A stretch of DNA of 64,000 nt from Cantharellus purpuraceus (GCA_025174535.1 JALBUN010000018.1:620001-684000); one strand, 5' to 3'. Counted from the stretch's first letter, positions 10,752 to 21,760 are shown. Numbers and translations: made by a program. Notes: a model not told the origin generated them from the letters alone.

Positions 10752-13700
10752 TTAAAAAAAGAGTGGATGCTTCGGACTGATCCAATTAGACTCCTGTCGT
10801 AATTCAGATCTGACCCTTTTGAAGTAAGGATCTTTGGCATACGCATCAACTATTTTCTGAATCTCTTCCTGAGCAAGGCTAGAGACTAGATTATAGCCTT
10901 TGGCTGTCACGTATGGAATGGTGAAATCTTCTTCCAGGCTGGTATTGACTTGGATGGAAGAAGCATGCACGTTCAGTGGAATTCTCTGGTTCTCTTCTTC
11001 ATATGCAGCCATTAACATTAAAGTTCTGGCTTCAAAGTGAGGAGAGATATCAGAATAAAAATCCACAAGTGGATCCTGTTCCGAGTCCAGGATAGTAGGA
11101 ATGGAGTCATCAGAAGAAGGCCCATCTTGATATGGAACATTCCTTCTGAGTCTGGAAATAGGATCTACATTAGAGTGAACCCGTCCTGCTCGGTGTACGA
11201 TTTTTAATTCAGGGTATGCAGCAAATACAGTTCCCCAAGTTAATAACCGCCGATTAACATTTTGGTAGGTCCGACTCCAGATGAGGGCTGCATGGTCTGT
11301 GATGGCTACTACTTTCTCCCCTTCAATGTAGGGTTGAAATTTGATAAGACCATCTCGTAATGCAAGCGCCTCCCTTTCTGTAGGAGAGTAATTCCTTTCA
11401 GCTGGTTTCAAGGTACGAGACCAGTAAGCAATGACTCGTTCTACTGAAACCGTAGTGTTTTCAAAGTCTTTATCCCAAGTACCTGGCTTAGGGAGAGTTT
11501 CATCTTTTAACACAGGAATCACCAATTGTGGTACAGGTAATCCTTTGTCATAAGCTGATTTGAGTTTCTCATACCCTTTGGTACCTTTGAGATCTCTGAT
11601 TTTGAGAGGTTGAATCTGCTGAAGTATAGCAGCGATTCCGACATCACATGCATCAGAGTAGACTCTATATCCGAGACCAGGAATGGCATACACTCTGACT
11701 GGTGCACTGACAAGGGCATTTTTAGCCAAATCAAAGGCTTCTTGTTGAGTATTGCCCCATTCCCAAGTTGAATTCTTTTTGAGCAATTCAAACAAGGGAG
11801 CTACAATCCATGCATAGAATGGTATATATGAGGAGAAGTATACCACCATTCCGAGGAAGATTTGTAGGTCATGCACATTCTTTGGTTCTGCCAATTCCAG
11901 TATAGCATCTATCTTCTCCTTGTGAGTTGATAGACCTAACCGTGATACCTTTTGTCCTAACAGTAGCAATGACTGGTAGGCCAAATGGCACTTAGCAGGA
12001 GATAAGGTGATTCCAGACTTTTCTATAGCTCCGAACACTTTGTCTAGATGATCCAAGTGTTCTTTGAATGTCTTGGAATATATGACAATATCATCAATAT
12101 AGACCAGGGCAAACACCCATAGAAAAGGTGCTAGGACACCTTGCATCACTCTTTGAAAGACTGCAGGTCCATTCCGATACCCAAAGGGCATCCGTTTGAA
12201 CTGATACAGTCCTCTATGAGTTCTGAATGCAGTTTTTTCTTTGGCACTGTCCGACATTTGCAGCTGTGTGAAACCCGCTAATGCATCCAAGGTGGATAAC
12301 CAACGAGATCCAGTGAGTGCCTGCAAAATGGAATCTTGTCTTGGCAAGGGAAATTCATCCGGGACAGCAATCTCATTGAGTTTCCTATAGTCTATACACA
12401 TTCTTGGTTTCCCATTACGATAGGCTATAAGTGCTGGAAAACCCCAAGGACTTTTGGATGGTTCAATGACTCCAAGACTGAGCCAAGCATCCATTTGCTT
12501 GTCAATGACTTCCCTTTTGGCAGGTGAGGCATTATAAGGAGGTAGTGAAATTTCTTTGGCCTCAGGCCTGAGATTGATTTCAACTTTTGCATCATAATTG
12601 CCAAGTCTGCCATCAAGACCAAATGCGTCTTTATGTGCCAGAACTGTATCTTGGAGAGCCTTCCTATTGGCATCATTGAGCTCTGGTGAGAAGTCAATTT
12701 CATCCAACAGTTGGTTTTCAGGAACATCCTCAGGGGGAATTTCCTGAGCCTTAGGTCCTCCTTGTACCACCTCTCCATCTGATTCAAGAGAGGCAACAGT
12801 AGGTACCGCACCAGTCTCAAAGTTCTGTTGAGCAAGAGCTTTTATGAGTCTGGCGTGAGAGAGACAAGTCTCTAATTGAGTCTGGTTCAAATTAGAAGTC
12901 CGATCCAGCCAATTGGAAGGATTTCTAGCATGACCCAGAAGTTGTCCTTGATGTATAGTAACTGGTTGTGATGAAAAATTGCTAACATGTAGGCACGGGT
13001 TATTACGAGATACAATTGCATCTGAGATGCCATAGAAATCTTCAGGCCCATGATTGGAGTGAAGCACTTTTTCCACATAAACTTCATTACTATTCCCAGG
13101 GAAATAGATAGAAGCAGGAATTAGAGAAGCAGTTTCAGGAGGAATTGTGACGGGATGTAAGGCCCTAACACTTGAATCAGAAATGCGTGCTCTAATCCGT
13201 TTCCGAGATTTCTTAATACGTCTATGAGCCTTGAACTTTGCAGTTAGAGATGCAAGGTCAGGAAGGGCTCTTATTTTAAAGGTGTGACCATTCTCATCCA
13301 ATAAGGGTGAGCTCACTGAGTTCTCAATCTTGGCTTTCCGTCCAGTATTACCAAACATAAGATAGCTATCTGAGCCTTCTCTTATAAGTGAGATAGAGTA
13401 CTGATCAGCAAAATCATTCCCAAGAATGACAGGGGTAGTCATGCCTTTGACCACATAAGCTTCAACTTCAATCTGAACTGGTCCAGAGTCAGAGTCAAAG
13501 TAAATGGGCACCGTAACGTATCCAGAAATTTTGGATGTGCCAGTAACTTGTATCAAGTTAATTTTCTGACCTGTTTTGATCTTAGGAGGATTCTCCATAG
13601 AGCAAAGAGCTTTCTGAGAGATAAGGGTTATGTCTGAACCAGAATCAGCTACAAGGGTAGTTTGATTCTTTCCATATTCTCCCAGCCAAACATTAGTAGT

Positions 13701-16700
13701 GGTTGCAGAAGATCCAAGGAAGGCACAGCCTGCTGGTCTGGACATGAAACGCTTGAGTTTAATCAAGGAGTTAGGAGCCCAACTAGTAAGCTTAGAATTC
13801 CTTAGGAAAGCAGCTACATGTTTGGAATCTTTCATTAACCTTCTCCTCTCTTGACGAGATTTAGGAGTGAATGTCTCAGAAAAAGAGTTTTCCAGAGACA
13901 AAGGCTCAGAAGATTTTTCTCTATTAGGTATGGATCCCCCCAGTCGGGACATACTTTCCAGCAAGCTCATGGCTGGTTTAGCAAGTTGACAATGTGCCTC
14001 TGTATCCTGAGCAGATTCCTGTTGATCCGATGAAGGTTCTTCAGGGATATTCTCAGTCGCAACATTATTAACATGAGCATTGTCTGAACTTAAATCCACT
14101 TCTGATTCATGAAGTGATTCAAGGTACATATCCTCATAGGCAAGGTCTGCATTAGCTTCTTCATTAGAAACCGTGTAACGTGTATGGGCAGAGCGAGATG
14201 CTGAACTGGCATGTTTGCACTCATTATCCCAATGCTTGTTACTGCCACAATGCCTGCAAGGTCTAGCTCCTTTGGATTCAGGTGTGGAATTTTTAGACAC
14301 ATTAGAATCATCCCGAGGGAATTTTGGAGGATTCAATTTGGATGACCATCCAACCAGATGAGCTCTAGCATCTCTAAAAGATCTGTTCGAGTCAAACCTA
14401 GGTTTGGTTTGATGCAAAGAATTTTCCAAATTTCTGATACGTCTTTCCAGGTTGTCTCCTGAAGAGAAAGGAGCATGTGACAATGATTCCTCGTGATACT
14501 TGATAGCAGTTTGGAATTCCACTGCAGATGAACACCTGTGAGCATCAATGACTGTGTGCCAATATGGTGGAGCACCATTCATGATTTCCAATATAAGCTC
14601 TGAGTCTGACAGCTTGCTGACCAGTCTCAATAGCTCTGACTTTCTAACGTAATACTCACTAGGAGTCTCATTAGTAAAGCCAGGCTCTCTGAAAGTAGCA
14701 CGAGTTGCTCTAGCTTTCTGCCTATCCAACCAGGCTCTGTTCATATAGTATGAACCAATGACTTCTCTGATGGACTTCCAGTCCTCAGTTGCTTCTTGGC
14801 GATATGACAATGGTAAGGAGAAAAACCATCTCTCAGCTCCTTTACGCAACCGCAAAGGGATAATTTGTCCCAATTGCTTGAAGACCATAGGAGATCGCTG
14901 AGCCAAATGATTTACTTTCAATATCCATTGAGCCAAACTGTCAGGGTTTCCATCCCACTCAGGGACTAAGTCCTGACGCAACTTGTTATCAAAGTAAGCT
15001 TCCAGCTTGCTCTGAGTCACTGGAGCGTCTAATCCGAGATTAGGATTTCTCTGATCAAGATCCCCCCAGTCTGGACTATGACCGTAACCTCCACCATCAC
15101 CTCCATCAGGAGGACCTGAGCCTCCATGCCTACCCAGAGGGGGAGGATTACTCCTTCCACTTCTATGTGGCAATGATGGTCTAGGCAAAAATGGATTAGG
15201 TGTATGAGGGGGACCAGATGATCCGTCATCATCAGGAGGTTCTCCTCCAGGAGGTGGAGCGCCTCCTCCAGAAGCTCCATAAGTTCCGTGAGGAACCCTA
15301 ATGGATTCTGGAATGCCTAAAGTACCCCTGCTCTGAACTTGAGGAGGAGTATAGAACATTTCTTCCAAACCTGCAGATCCCGTAAGTTTACTAGGATCCT
15401 GATGGTAAGGAGAATTGAAAAGAGTAGAGGGTCTGGGACCACGGTTGTAAACCGCAGACTGTCTCTGTCTAATCCGTTCATGATCAACTGGAAATTTTTC
15501 TCCTTGATCCAATCTGGAAATCAAAGGAGCTTCCTTAACAGTATAGGCAACAGTTGACTGCTGAGCATCCCTGACAGGCATAGCTGCAAGAGTGGGAAGA
15601 TCATGTCCAAGGACAGGATTCACCGATGCATTAATGACTTTAGCTTCATAAAAACTAGTATCCGCAGCAACCTTTCTCTGCAAAGCAGCTTGGGCAGCAG
15701 CGAAGCGAATTTTGAAACCATTAATGTCAGAAGACATCTCAGAAATGTCTGGGAGAGCAGGAGACAGAAAGTCATCCTTTACTGGTTTCCAAGAACCCTT
15801 GTACTTGGATACAGCATCCCAATAAAATGCCAAAAAGTTTTCTACATCTTCACGTAGTGTAACACAAAGCACTTCCAGGTCTTTGGAACTCCAAAGGGAG
15901 TCACTAGGCCATTCCGAAGGCAATGTAGGGACAGTAGGAGGAGGAAGTTTCATCTGCTGCAGAACACTTTCTCTCTCATTTGCAATATGATTAAGAGTGT
16001 CTAACAGTTGCTTATACTTCCATGGATCAAGATAATACCCCGTACTACCATTCTGACTAACTCGTCCAGGATGTCCGAGCAGTACCACATTGAGTAACGC
16101 TAATTCTTTCCTGAAGAGTCCAGTAGCAAGGCGATTCAGAGCTCTAGTACCTGGTGCTTCCGCACGATTAAAGCTCATCTCTGCAATGCTAAGGAGTGAA
16201 TCTCTTCTGGAAGAGAGTAGGGGATCAAGTCTGACCTCTCTCCGTACTCTTGCTGCACTGAAGCTTTTCAAAGGCTTACCAGGCACTACGAAGACATTTT
16301 GTAATGGTCCTGTGATCAGGGGTCCATCAAAAGTCCAATTGGTAAGTGCATGGTTAGTCTGATCAACTTCCACAGCAAAAGAGGCATCAGCAGCACTAAT
16401 CTCTTCATCCGTAGTAAATGTCTGGTCAAGATCATTCACAGGAGTGAGTGGGGATCTAGTGTGCAAGAAGCCAGGAGTGATAGGGGCAATAGGTCGCTCT
16501 GGTTGAGCAGCCAAAGGAGTAGACGGGTCGTCCTCGAGTTGTTGTTGTTGTCGAATTGTTGAAGTAGACATGTTGCTCAGCTTGAATGAGGTCAACTTGT
16601 CACGAGGTCGATACGATTCGAAACGAGTTTGTATATGAGTTGGTGTTGGATAAGGGTTTAGATAAAGAGGAGAGTTAGGATTAGAGGAGGAGGGCAGACG

Positions 16701-16736
16701 AGTGTGACTATAGAACTTGTCTTCTGGAAATTCCAA
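10752..16736 (-). CDS. Gypsy A gag-protease-RT-RNase H polyprotein (1994 codons)
   Basis: One uninterrupted frame. The first Met is at 16736; a later Met (MSTSTIRQQQQ, near 16571) may be the real start. Approximate residue positions: gag about 1-900, with a Pro/Gly-rich segment near 490-560 and a CCHC knuckle CRHCGSNKHWDNEC near 820. Aspartic protease VADSGSDITL near 1030. Reverse transcriptase near 1420-1680 with MCIDYRKLNE and the active-site block FALVYIDDIVIYS near 1545. RNase H from VYSDACDVGIAAIL near 1695 to HSNVDPISRL. A long spacer separates protease and RT. The protein ends at HPLFF with TAA, and integrase follows in the same frame, so the intact element probably had a single gag-pol frame. 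It replicates the element in virus-like particles (family knowledge). Confidence 0.93.
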   Translation of the reverse strand: MEFPEDKFYSHTRLPSSSNPNSPLYLNPYPTPTHIQTRFESYRPRDKLTSFKLSNMSTSTIRQQQQLEDDPSTPLAAQPERPIAPITPGFLHTRSPLTPVNDLDQTFTTDEEISAADASFAVEVDQTNHALTNWTFDGPLITGPLQNVFVVPGKPLKSFSAARVRREVRLDPLLSSRRDSLLSIAEMSFNRAEAPGTRALNRLATGLFRKELALLNVVLLGHPGRVSQNGSTGYYLDPWKYKQLLDTLNHIANERESVLQQMKLPPPTVPTLPSEWPSDSLWSSKDLEVLCVTLREDVENFLAFYWDAVSKYKGSWKPVKDDFLSPALPDISEMSSDINGFKIRFAAAQAALQRKVAADTSFYEAKVINASVNPVLGHDLPTLAAMPVRDAQQSTVAYTVKEAPLISRLDQGEKFPVDHERIRQRQSAVYNRGPRPSTLFNSPYHQDPSKLTGSAGLEEMFYTPPQVQSRGTLGIPESIRVPHGTYGASGGGAPPPGGEPPDDDGSSGPPHTPNPFLPRPSLPHRSGRSNPPPLGRHGGSGPPDGGDGGGYGHSPDWGDLDQRNPNLGLDAPVTQSKLEAYFDNKLRQDLVPEWDGNPDSLAQWILKVNHLAQRSPMVFKQLGQIIPLRLRKGAERWFFSLPLSYRQEATEDWKSIREVIGSYYMNRAWLDRQKARATRATFREPGFTNETPSEYYVRKSELLRLVSKLSDSELILEIMNGAPPYWHTVIDAHRCSSAVEFQTAIKYHEESLSHAPFSSGDNLERRIRNLENSLHQTKPRFDSNRSFRDARAHLVGWSSKLNPPKFPRDDSNVSKNSTPESKGARPCRHCGSNKHWDNECKHASSASRSAHTRYTVSNEEANADLAYEDMYLESLHESEVDLSSDNAHVNNVATENIPEEPSSDQQESAQDTEAHCQLAKPAMSLLESMSRLGGSIPNREKSSEPLSLENSFSETFTPKSRQERRRLMKDSKHVAAFLRNSKLTSWAPNSLIKLKRFMSRPAGCAFLGSSATTTNVWLGEYGKNQTTLVADSGSDITLISQKALCSMENPPKIKTGQKINLIQVTGTSKISGYVTVPIYFDSDSGPVQIEVEAYVVKGMTTPVILGNDFADQYSISLIREGSDSYLMFGNTGRKAKIENSVSSPLLDENGHTFKIRALPDLASLTAKFKAHRRIKKSRKRIRARISDSSVRALHPVTIPPETASLIPASIYFPGNSNEVYVEKVLHSNHGPEDFYGISDAIVSRNNPCLHVSNFSSQPVTIHQGQLLGHARNPSNWLDRTSNLNQTQLETCLSHARLIKALAQQNFETGAVPTVASLESDGEVVQGGPKAQEIPPEDVPENQLLDEIDFSPELNDANRKALQDTVLAHKDAFGLDGRLGNYDAKVEINLRPEAKEISLPPYNASPAKREVIDKQMDAWLSLGVIEPSKSPWGFPALIAYRNGKPRMCIDYRKLNEIAVPDEFPLPRQDSILQALTGSRWLSTLDALAGFTQLQMSDSAKEKTAFRTHRGLYQFKRMPFGYRNGPAVFQRVMQGVLAPFLWVFALVYIDDIVIYSKTFKEHLDHLDKVFGAIEKSGITLSPAKCHLAYQSLLLLGQKVSRLGLSTHKEKIDAILELAEPKNVHDLQIFLGMVVYFSSYIPFYAWIVAPLFELLKKNSTWEWGNTQQEAFDLAKNALVSAPVRVYAIPGLGYRVYSDACDVGIAAILQQIQPLKIRDLKGTKGYEKLKSAYDKGLPVPQLVIPVLKDETLPKPGTWDKDFENTTVSVERVIAYWSRTLKPAERNYSPTEREALALRDGLIKFQPYIEGEKVVAITDHAALIWSRTYQNVNRRLLTWGTVFAAYPELKIVHRAGRVHSNVDPISRLRRNVPYQDGPSSDDSIPTILDSEQDPLVDFYSDISPHFEARTLMLMAAYEEENQRIPLNVHASSIQVNTSLEEDFTIPYVTAKGYNLVSSLAQEEIQKIVDAYAKDPYFKRVRSELRQESNWISPKHPLFF

Positions 16737-16869
16737 ATCGGTTTGTTCCAGATTACGAGAAACTATATTGAGTAAAGACTTAGTGATAGAAGGTCGGGTT
16801 ATATCTGCAATGGTGCTTAGAATCTACACTCTAGACACTGCTTAAGCAATTCCCAGAGCGTCCACCAAA
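16737..16869 (-). other. Gypsy A leader with primer-binding site
   Basis: Lies between the 5' LTR end and the first Met of the polyprotein. Directly after the LTR the minus strand reads TTTGGTGGACGCTCTGGGAA, the expected place of the primer-binding site. I could not match it to a particular tRNA. Confidence 0.5.
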
Positions 16870-18301
16870 TGTTTTGGAACCCGCAAAATTATGGTGTTAG
16901 GGCAAACTCTAAATCACCACAATTCCGTGAATGAACAGCTGAGAAGAATATCAAACCCTGCTGCAGCACAACTCCAGAAACGATTTAACGTTTGTACTTT
17001 GGTTACAATCCTTTGTATTGGTCAATGCAGACTATACGCAGAAAGGTAATACGTTTCTTAGCAGCAAGAAATGAATAAGACTTCCAGAGTCTAGAGTTCA
17101 CGGACGCTTAGGGGTCCAGATATTCCAAAAAGAGGGGAATGCACTTAGAGGCTAAAGGAAGTAGGTGGATGAATCCAACCGTCCAACCAGTGGCACTCAG
17201 AAGCGGGTAACAGCGATGTGTGAAGTAGTCTAGCAACTGCTTCACACGAGTTCAAGCTTCTAATGCTCTGCAAAGGCAGTACACACTAGTTACTTAAACA
17301 AGAGCACTAATGGCAGGACTATTGACAGACAATCTCACCCTGTAGATTTGTAGTCACGCGAGGTAGATACTACACTCACGCCCAAAGCAGGAATATCACT
17401 ACTTCGAGTGCAATCAAGTACAGTTACACAACTGTAAAAGATCCTTGAACTGGTAATCAACAGTTACTGAGATAGAGGATGACACTGTATGTCACTCTAG
17501 TCACACTGGTGTGCAGAAGATGGGTAGAATATGATGATATGTTATTCTTTCAGAGGCAGAATGGCCTCCTTATATATTGTATTTACAGGGGCTGACTAAT
17601 GCTTCTGGAATATTCTACCTATTAATAGATGGAAGCTACTGGAAGGTTGTGGAAGGTGGAAGAAAGGGGTAGAATATTCCAAGCCAATCACAGGATCTGA
17701 TCACAGCACTAACACTGATCAGGAGCTGAATAATGGTTCTGGAAAGTTCTATCTAATAATAGAAGGAAACAGCTAGAATGTTATGGAAAGGGGTAGAATA
17801 TTCCAAGGCAATCACCTGATTTGATCACCCATCAGCTGATCTGATCCCTGAGCTAGGCACTGATCAGGCAAAAAGAAGGGTGTCCACCCTGTTTTCTGCA
17901 CTGGTTTGGACAGCCATGGATAGCCACATGTCATGTGATGATCTCCACGGAAAATAGTGCCCTGAGAGGCTGTGGTTGTTAAGTTACAGAATATTTATTG
18001 ATCAGAGACATCTGAGCTTGAATTGAGGCCAAATGCCTGGTCCAAAAGGGGAGAGCCGGCTGCGCGAAGGTTTGTGGGCGCCTATGGGTCCACAACTGTA
18101 GCACAGCAGAAATAAATGATTCTGGGCCGAGTTCTGCATGGAATATTCCCAGAAAAATATGGAAAAATAGAGAATATTTGAATAAGTCCATTCCAGGTAC
18201 AAGCATCAAATATATGCTGATATTTAGGAATGGAAAAGCAAAGAATAGCACATTGGTGCTGCATAAATGGAATTTGATAGGGAAAAGGTGATTCCCATAC
18301 A
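16870..18301 (-). repeat. Gypsy A 5' LTR, full length 1432 bp
   Basis: On the minus strand it starts TGTATGGGAATC at 18301 and ends GGTTCCAAAACA at 16870. The inner 715 bp match the 3' LTR at 9399-10112, with only a few differences seen by eye (for example near 17214 and 17320), so the insertion is fairly recent. Positions 17587-17988 also match the relic at 19854-20225. Confidence 0.88.
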
Positions 18302-18825
18302 GGCTCATAGAGTCTCTTGTTTTCTTTTACCAACCCTAGTTGGTTGATTAAATGCTTCTCCAGAGGCAATGCAACTCACAAACACCTCTAGGAGGGCAGT
18401 GTGAACAGGGGTGATGCCTCCTGTTCACCTGAGCCAGAATACAAACTCTAGTTCAGTATGTTCCTTGGGGGAATGATCCCCCCAATCATACACTCCAGTG
18501 ATGGAAGCACAGAATGAATCACCAATTATTGGTGAGAACTTATGATGACTGGTTAAGGATTCCCAGTGGCCAGCAGTCTGGAACAGAGCCCAGAGGTTCT
18601 TCTTGAATGCAGAAGAACCTTTTTTGGGAGTGGCTTTTTGGAGCCACATCCATATATCCACATTGGATAAATTCATGGTACCATCCCACTCCTGTTGGAT
18701 GGCTGGGGGCACCCTGTGGGGGTTTACTTGCCACCCCTGTATGAGGGCAAGTGTATCTGCTGGCATAGTTGGTAGAGTAATGATAAAACTTGCATTATTG
18801 GTGTGAGCCAGCAGAGTCATTCTCT
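18302..18825 (-). pseudogene. Element X1, 5' half with X protein N-terminal ORF
   Basis: The minus-strand frame starts at 18820, five bases after the LTR, and runs to TGA at 18425-18427 (131 codons). The frame stays coding-like after that stop: GGITP, then SGEAFNQPTRVGK and KQET match X2 at the same places. After removal of gypsy A it would continue into 9398-9150. The protein includes WMWLQKATPKKGS, FKKNLW, ITGVYDWG and PKEHTELE. I recognise no known domain; a gag-like role is only a guess from its place behind the 5' LTR. Confidence 0.65.
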
Positions 18826-19090
18826 GTTAATGGGTGTCTTAGTTCACACTGTTGCACAGAACTCAACCAAGTGTATTGGTTGGGTGATGTTGTACAGTGT
18901 GGTAGTTACTAAGTTCTATCTACTATAAGTGGACCCACATGTGTGCTGGGTCCACTGGCTTACATAATAACTATACATATGCACCCTATGGGTGCATATA
19001 TCTACCAAGAGGACAGCATTCCTTAAGGGAATGCTGCATATATTAATTATACTTATATGTTATAGTAAGTAAGTACCTTGGGTACTTACA
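18826..19090 (-). mobile_element. Element X LTR shared by X1 and X2
   Basis: 265-bp LTR (minus strand TGTAAGTACC to TTAACA). It acts as the 5' LTR of X1 (the ORF starts just left of it) and as the 3' LTR of X2 (polypurine tract AAAAAGGGGAGGG just right of it, minus-strand sense). LTR-internal-LTR-internal arrays of this kind arise by recombination between LTRs. Confidence 0.75.
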
Positions 19091-19853
19091 CCCTCCCCTT
19101 TTTGAATGAGGCATGATCTCATTCAGTACCTTTTAATCATACAGCTCCTTATGAAGCTGTTCTGATGAGTTGGTGTCCATATGGTCATCTTGTTCATATG
19201 GCTCTGGAGGGGGATGGCTCCCAGTCATCCCTGACATGGTTGCGGTATCCTCATCCACTTGAGTGGATGAGGAGGATGCGATTGCTACTGCAGCATCCCA
19301 ATCAAGTTCACAATTGAGTTGATCATGACCTAAATGCTCAGCAAGAGAGCATTTAGCAGCTTTATGAGCTGCTTGGGAGACTCCCTGAGTCTCCTGCTTT
19401 CACTTACCAACCCTGGCAGGCTGGTTAAATGCTGCTCCAGAGGTGATGTGTTTAGCAAACTCCTCTAATATAGCAGCGCAATTGGGGGTGATGCCCCCTG
19501 ATCATCCAAACCAGAGCGCAAGCTCTAATTCAGTATGTTCTTTGGGGGAGCAATTCCCCCAATCATACACTCCAGTGACTGAAGCACAAAAGGTGTCACC
19601 AATAGTTGGTGGGAACTTTTGACCACTGGTCAATAATTCCCAGTGGCTGGGATTCTGGAACATAGTCCAGAGGTTCTTCTTGAACACAGAAGAACCCTTC
19701 TTGGGAGTGGCCTTCTGTAGCCACATCCAGATGTCCACATCAGAAAGTTCATAGTACCATCCAACTCCTGTCAGATGCCCAGGGGGACCCCATTAGGGTT
19801 CACTTGCCACCCCCGTATGAGGGCAAGTGTGTCTACTGGTGTGGTTGACAACC
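19091..19853 (-). pseudogene. Element X2 internal region, 5'-truncated
   Basis: Second copy of the X internal region. The minus-strand frame MDIWMWLQKATPKKGS to LALWFG ends at TGA 19502-19504, the same codon position as in X1. Coding similarity continues behind it (GGITP, TSGAAFNQPARVGK, KQETQG) and ends with PPPEPYEQDDHMDTNSSEQ and LHKELYD near 19145. The N-terminal part breaks off at 19853, where gypsy A LTR sequence starts. Perfect inverted repeats include 19248-19273 with 12-bp arms. Confidence 0.65.
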
Positions 19854-20935
19854 ACAGCCTCTCAGGGCACTATTTTCCATGGAGATCATCACCTGAGATG
19901 TGGCTATCCATGGCTGTCCAAACCAGTGCAGAAAACAGGGTGGATACCCTTCTTTTTGCCTGATCAGTGCCTAGTTCAGGGATCAGATCAGGTGATTGCC
20001 TTGGAATATTCTACCCCTTTCCATAACATTCTAGCTGTTTCCTTCTATTATTAGATAGAACATTCCAGAACCATTATTCAGCTCCTGATTAGTGTTAATG
20101 CAGTGATCAGAACCTGTGATTGGCTTGGAATATTCTACCCCTTTCTTCCACCTTCCACCACCTTCCAGTAGTTTCCATCTATTAATAGGTAGAATATTCC
20201 AGAAGCATTAGTCAGCTCCTGTAAATACAATATATAAGGAGGTCATTCTGCCTCTGAAATAGTAACATATTCAACCGATTCTACCCATCTTCTGCACACC
20301 AGTGTGACTAGAGTGATATATAGTGTCATCCTCTATCTCAGTAACTGTTGATTACCAGTTCAAGGATCTTTTACAGTTGTGTAACTGTACTTGATTGCAC
20401 TAGTAGTGATATTCCTGCTTTGGGCATGAGTGTAGTATCTGCCTCACATGACTACAAATCTACAGGGTGAGATTGTCTGTCAATAGTCCTGCCATTAGTG
20501 CTCTTGTTTAAGTTACTAGTGTGTACTGCCTTTGCAGAGCATTAGAAGCTTGAACTCATGTGAAGCAGTTGCTAGACTACTTCACACATTGCTGTTACCC
20601 ACTTCTGAGTGCCACTGGTTAGACGGTTGGATTCATCCACCTACTTCCTTTAGCCTCTAAGTGCATTCCCCTCTTTTTGGAATATCTGGACCCCTAAGTG
20701 TCCGTGAACTCTAGATTCTGGAAGTCTTATTCATTTCTTGCTGCTAAGAAACATATTACTTTTCTGCGTATAGTCTGCATTGACCAATACAAAGGATTGT
20801 AACCAAAGTACAAACGTTAAATCGTTTCTGGAGTTGTGCTGCAGCAGGGTTTGATATTCTTCTCAGCTGTTCATTCACGGAATTGTGGTGATTTAGAGTT
20901 TGCCCTAACACCATAATTTTGCAGGTTCCAGAACA
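19854..20935 (+). mobile_element. Gypsy A LTR relic, plus orientation, U3 end missing
   Basis: 1082 bp homologous to 16870-17985 in opposite orientation, from ACAACCACAGCC to GGTTCCAGAACA at 20935. About 310 bp of the LTR start are missing, together with the neighbouring part of X2. The junction is at GTTG/ACAACC. No gypsy A coding sequence adjoins it, so it is a solo LTR or a deleted end. It has diverged more from the other two LTRs than they have from each other. Confidence 0.8.
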
Positions 20936-21760
20936 GCACCCTTGGGGATGCTAGCCAGGAGGAGACCACGATTGTGGTCGTATCCTTCCCAAATTGGGTC
21001 GGTATCGTCCCAATCTTGACCTTCAAACCCTCAAGGGTTGACCTGAGGCAATTTGCCCAGGAGATTGTCCTCTTTGGTGAGGTCGATCATTTCCCATGAC
21101 AATGAAGCCATGGGCTGTGATGACATAATGGCAGGCAATGATTTGCCTGCCATAGCATGCGATAGTGATGCTACTGGGGCCAAGCGCACCATTGTGAGCT
21201 TGGTCTTGAATGTAGGAGGTGCTCTGTCAGCAGCCTCCTTCAGTGTTCTTAACTCATCTCTGAGACGAGTTACTTTGGACTTCTCATTGTCAAGAAGTCC
21301 TTCAAGTTCTTGGACCTGCACAAACAGGTCCAAGTTGTCCTTATACATCTTATTGTAGTCTTCACAATAAGGTGTTGCAACATCATCTTTGATGTCATGT
21401 ATAAGTTGTGGCCATGTGACCCTTAATGCTCTTTCCACCAAAGTGGTGGAAAGATATAGTCAGCCTCTATTTTGGGCCTTGATTAAGTGCAACACATATG
21501 CATCACACTTGTTGCACCCATGAGGGTGATGGATGGCAGTGCCACCGTACCATCTGCTGATTTTCCAGGTCATCTCATCTTGATGACCTCTGATCATATC
21601 TGCAGCACTAGTTGCCGGTGCTGCAGCTGTGGAAGTTTGTTCAACTTCCATTGGATGCTCATCCTGAGCATCCATCATCTCCCTTCTGAGAGATGACATT
21701 TTGATGGAGGGGGGGTTGTGGTGGTTCAAAGAATCACCACTAGCCTTTTATGGCTGAGCT
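20936..21760 (-). pseudogene. Gypsy B3 downstream ORF, coiled-coil protein, one stop
   Basis: Minus-strand frame from MSSLRREMMDAQDEHPMEVE through HHPHGCNKCDAYVLHLIKA. It is interrupted by TGA near 21460 and then continues in the same frame as LVERALRVTWPQLIHDI. A heptad-like helix follows (QELEGLLDNEKSKVTRLRDE) and it ends at 21031. Fungal gypsy elements of this type often carry a small extra protein after integrase; the Cys pair and coiled coil suggest DNA or RNA binding or oligomerisation (inference). Many hairpins overlap it, for example 21128-21153 (11-bp arms) and 21431-21453 (10-bp arms). Confidence 0.5.

Larger units (their letters stand above)
9399..18301 (-). mobile_element. Gypsy element A, near-complete, target duplication GGCTC
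   Basis: LTR retrotransposon on the minus strand inserted into element X1. The outer ends are TG and CA, and both flanks carry GGCTC (9394-9398 and 18302-18306). Order on the minus strand: 5' LTR 18301-16870, leader 16869-16737, gag-protease-RT-RNase H-integrase in one frame from 16736, and a 3' LTR reduced to 10112-9399. A deletion has removed the end of integrase and the first half of the 3' LTR. A third LTR relic of this family lies at 19854-20935, and a 140-bp pol fragment lies at 38473-38613. Confidence 0.9.
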
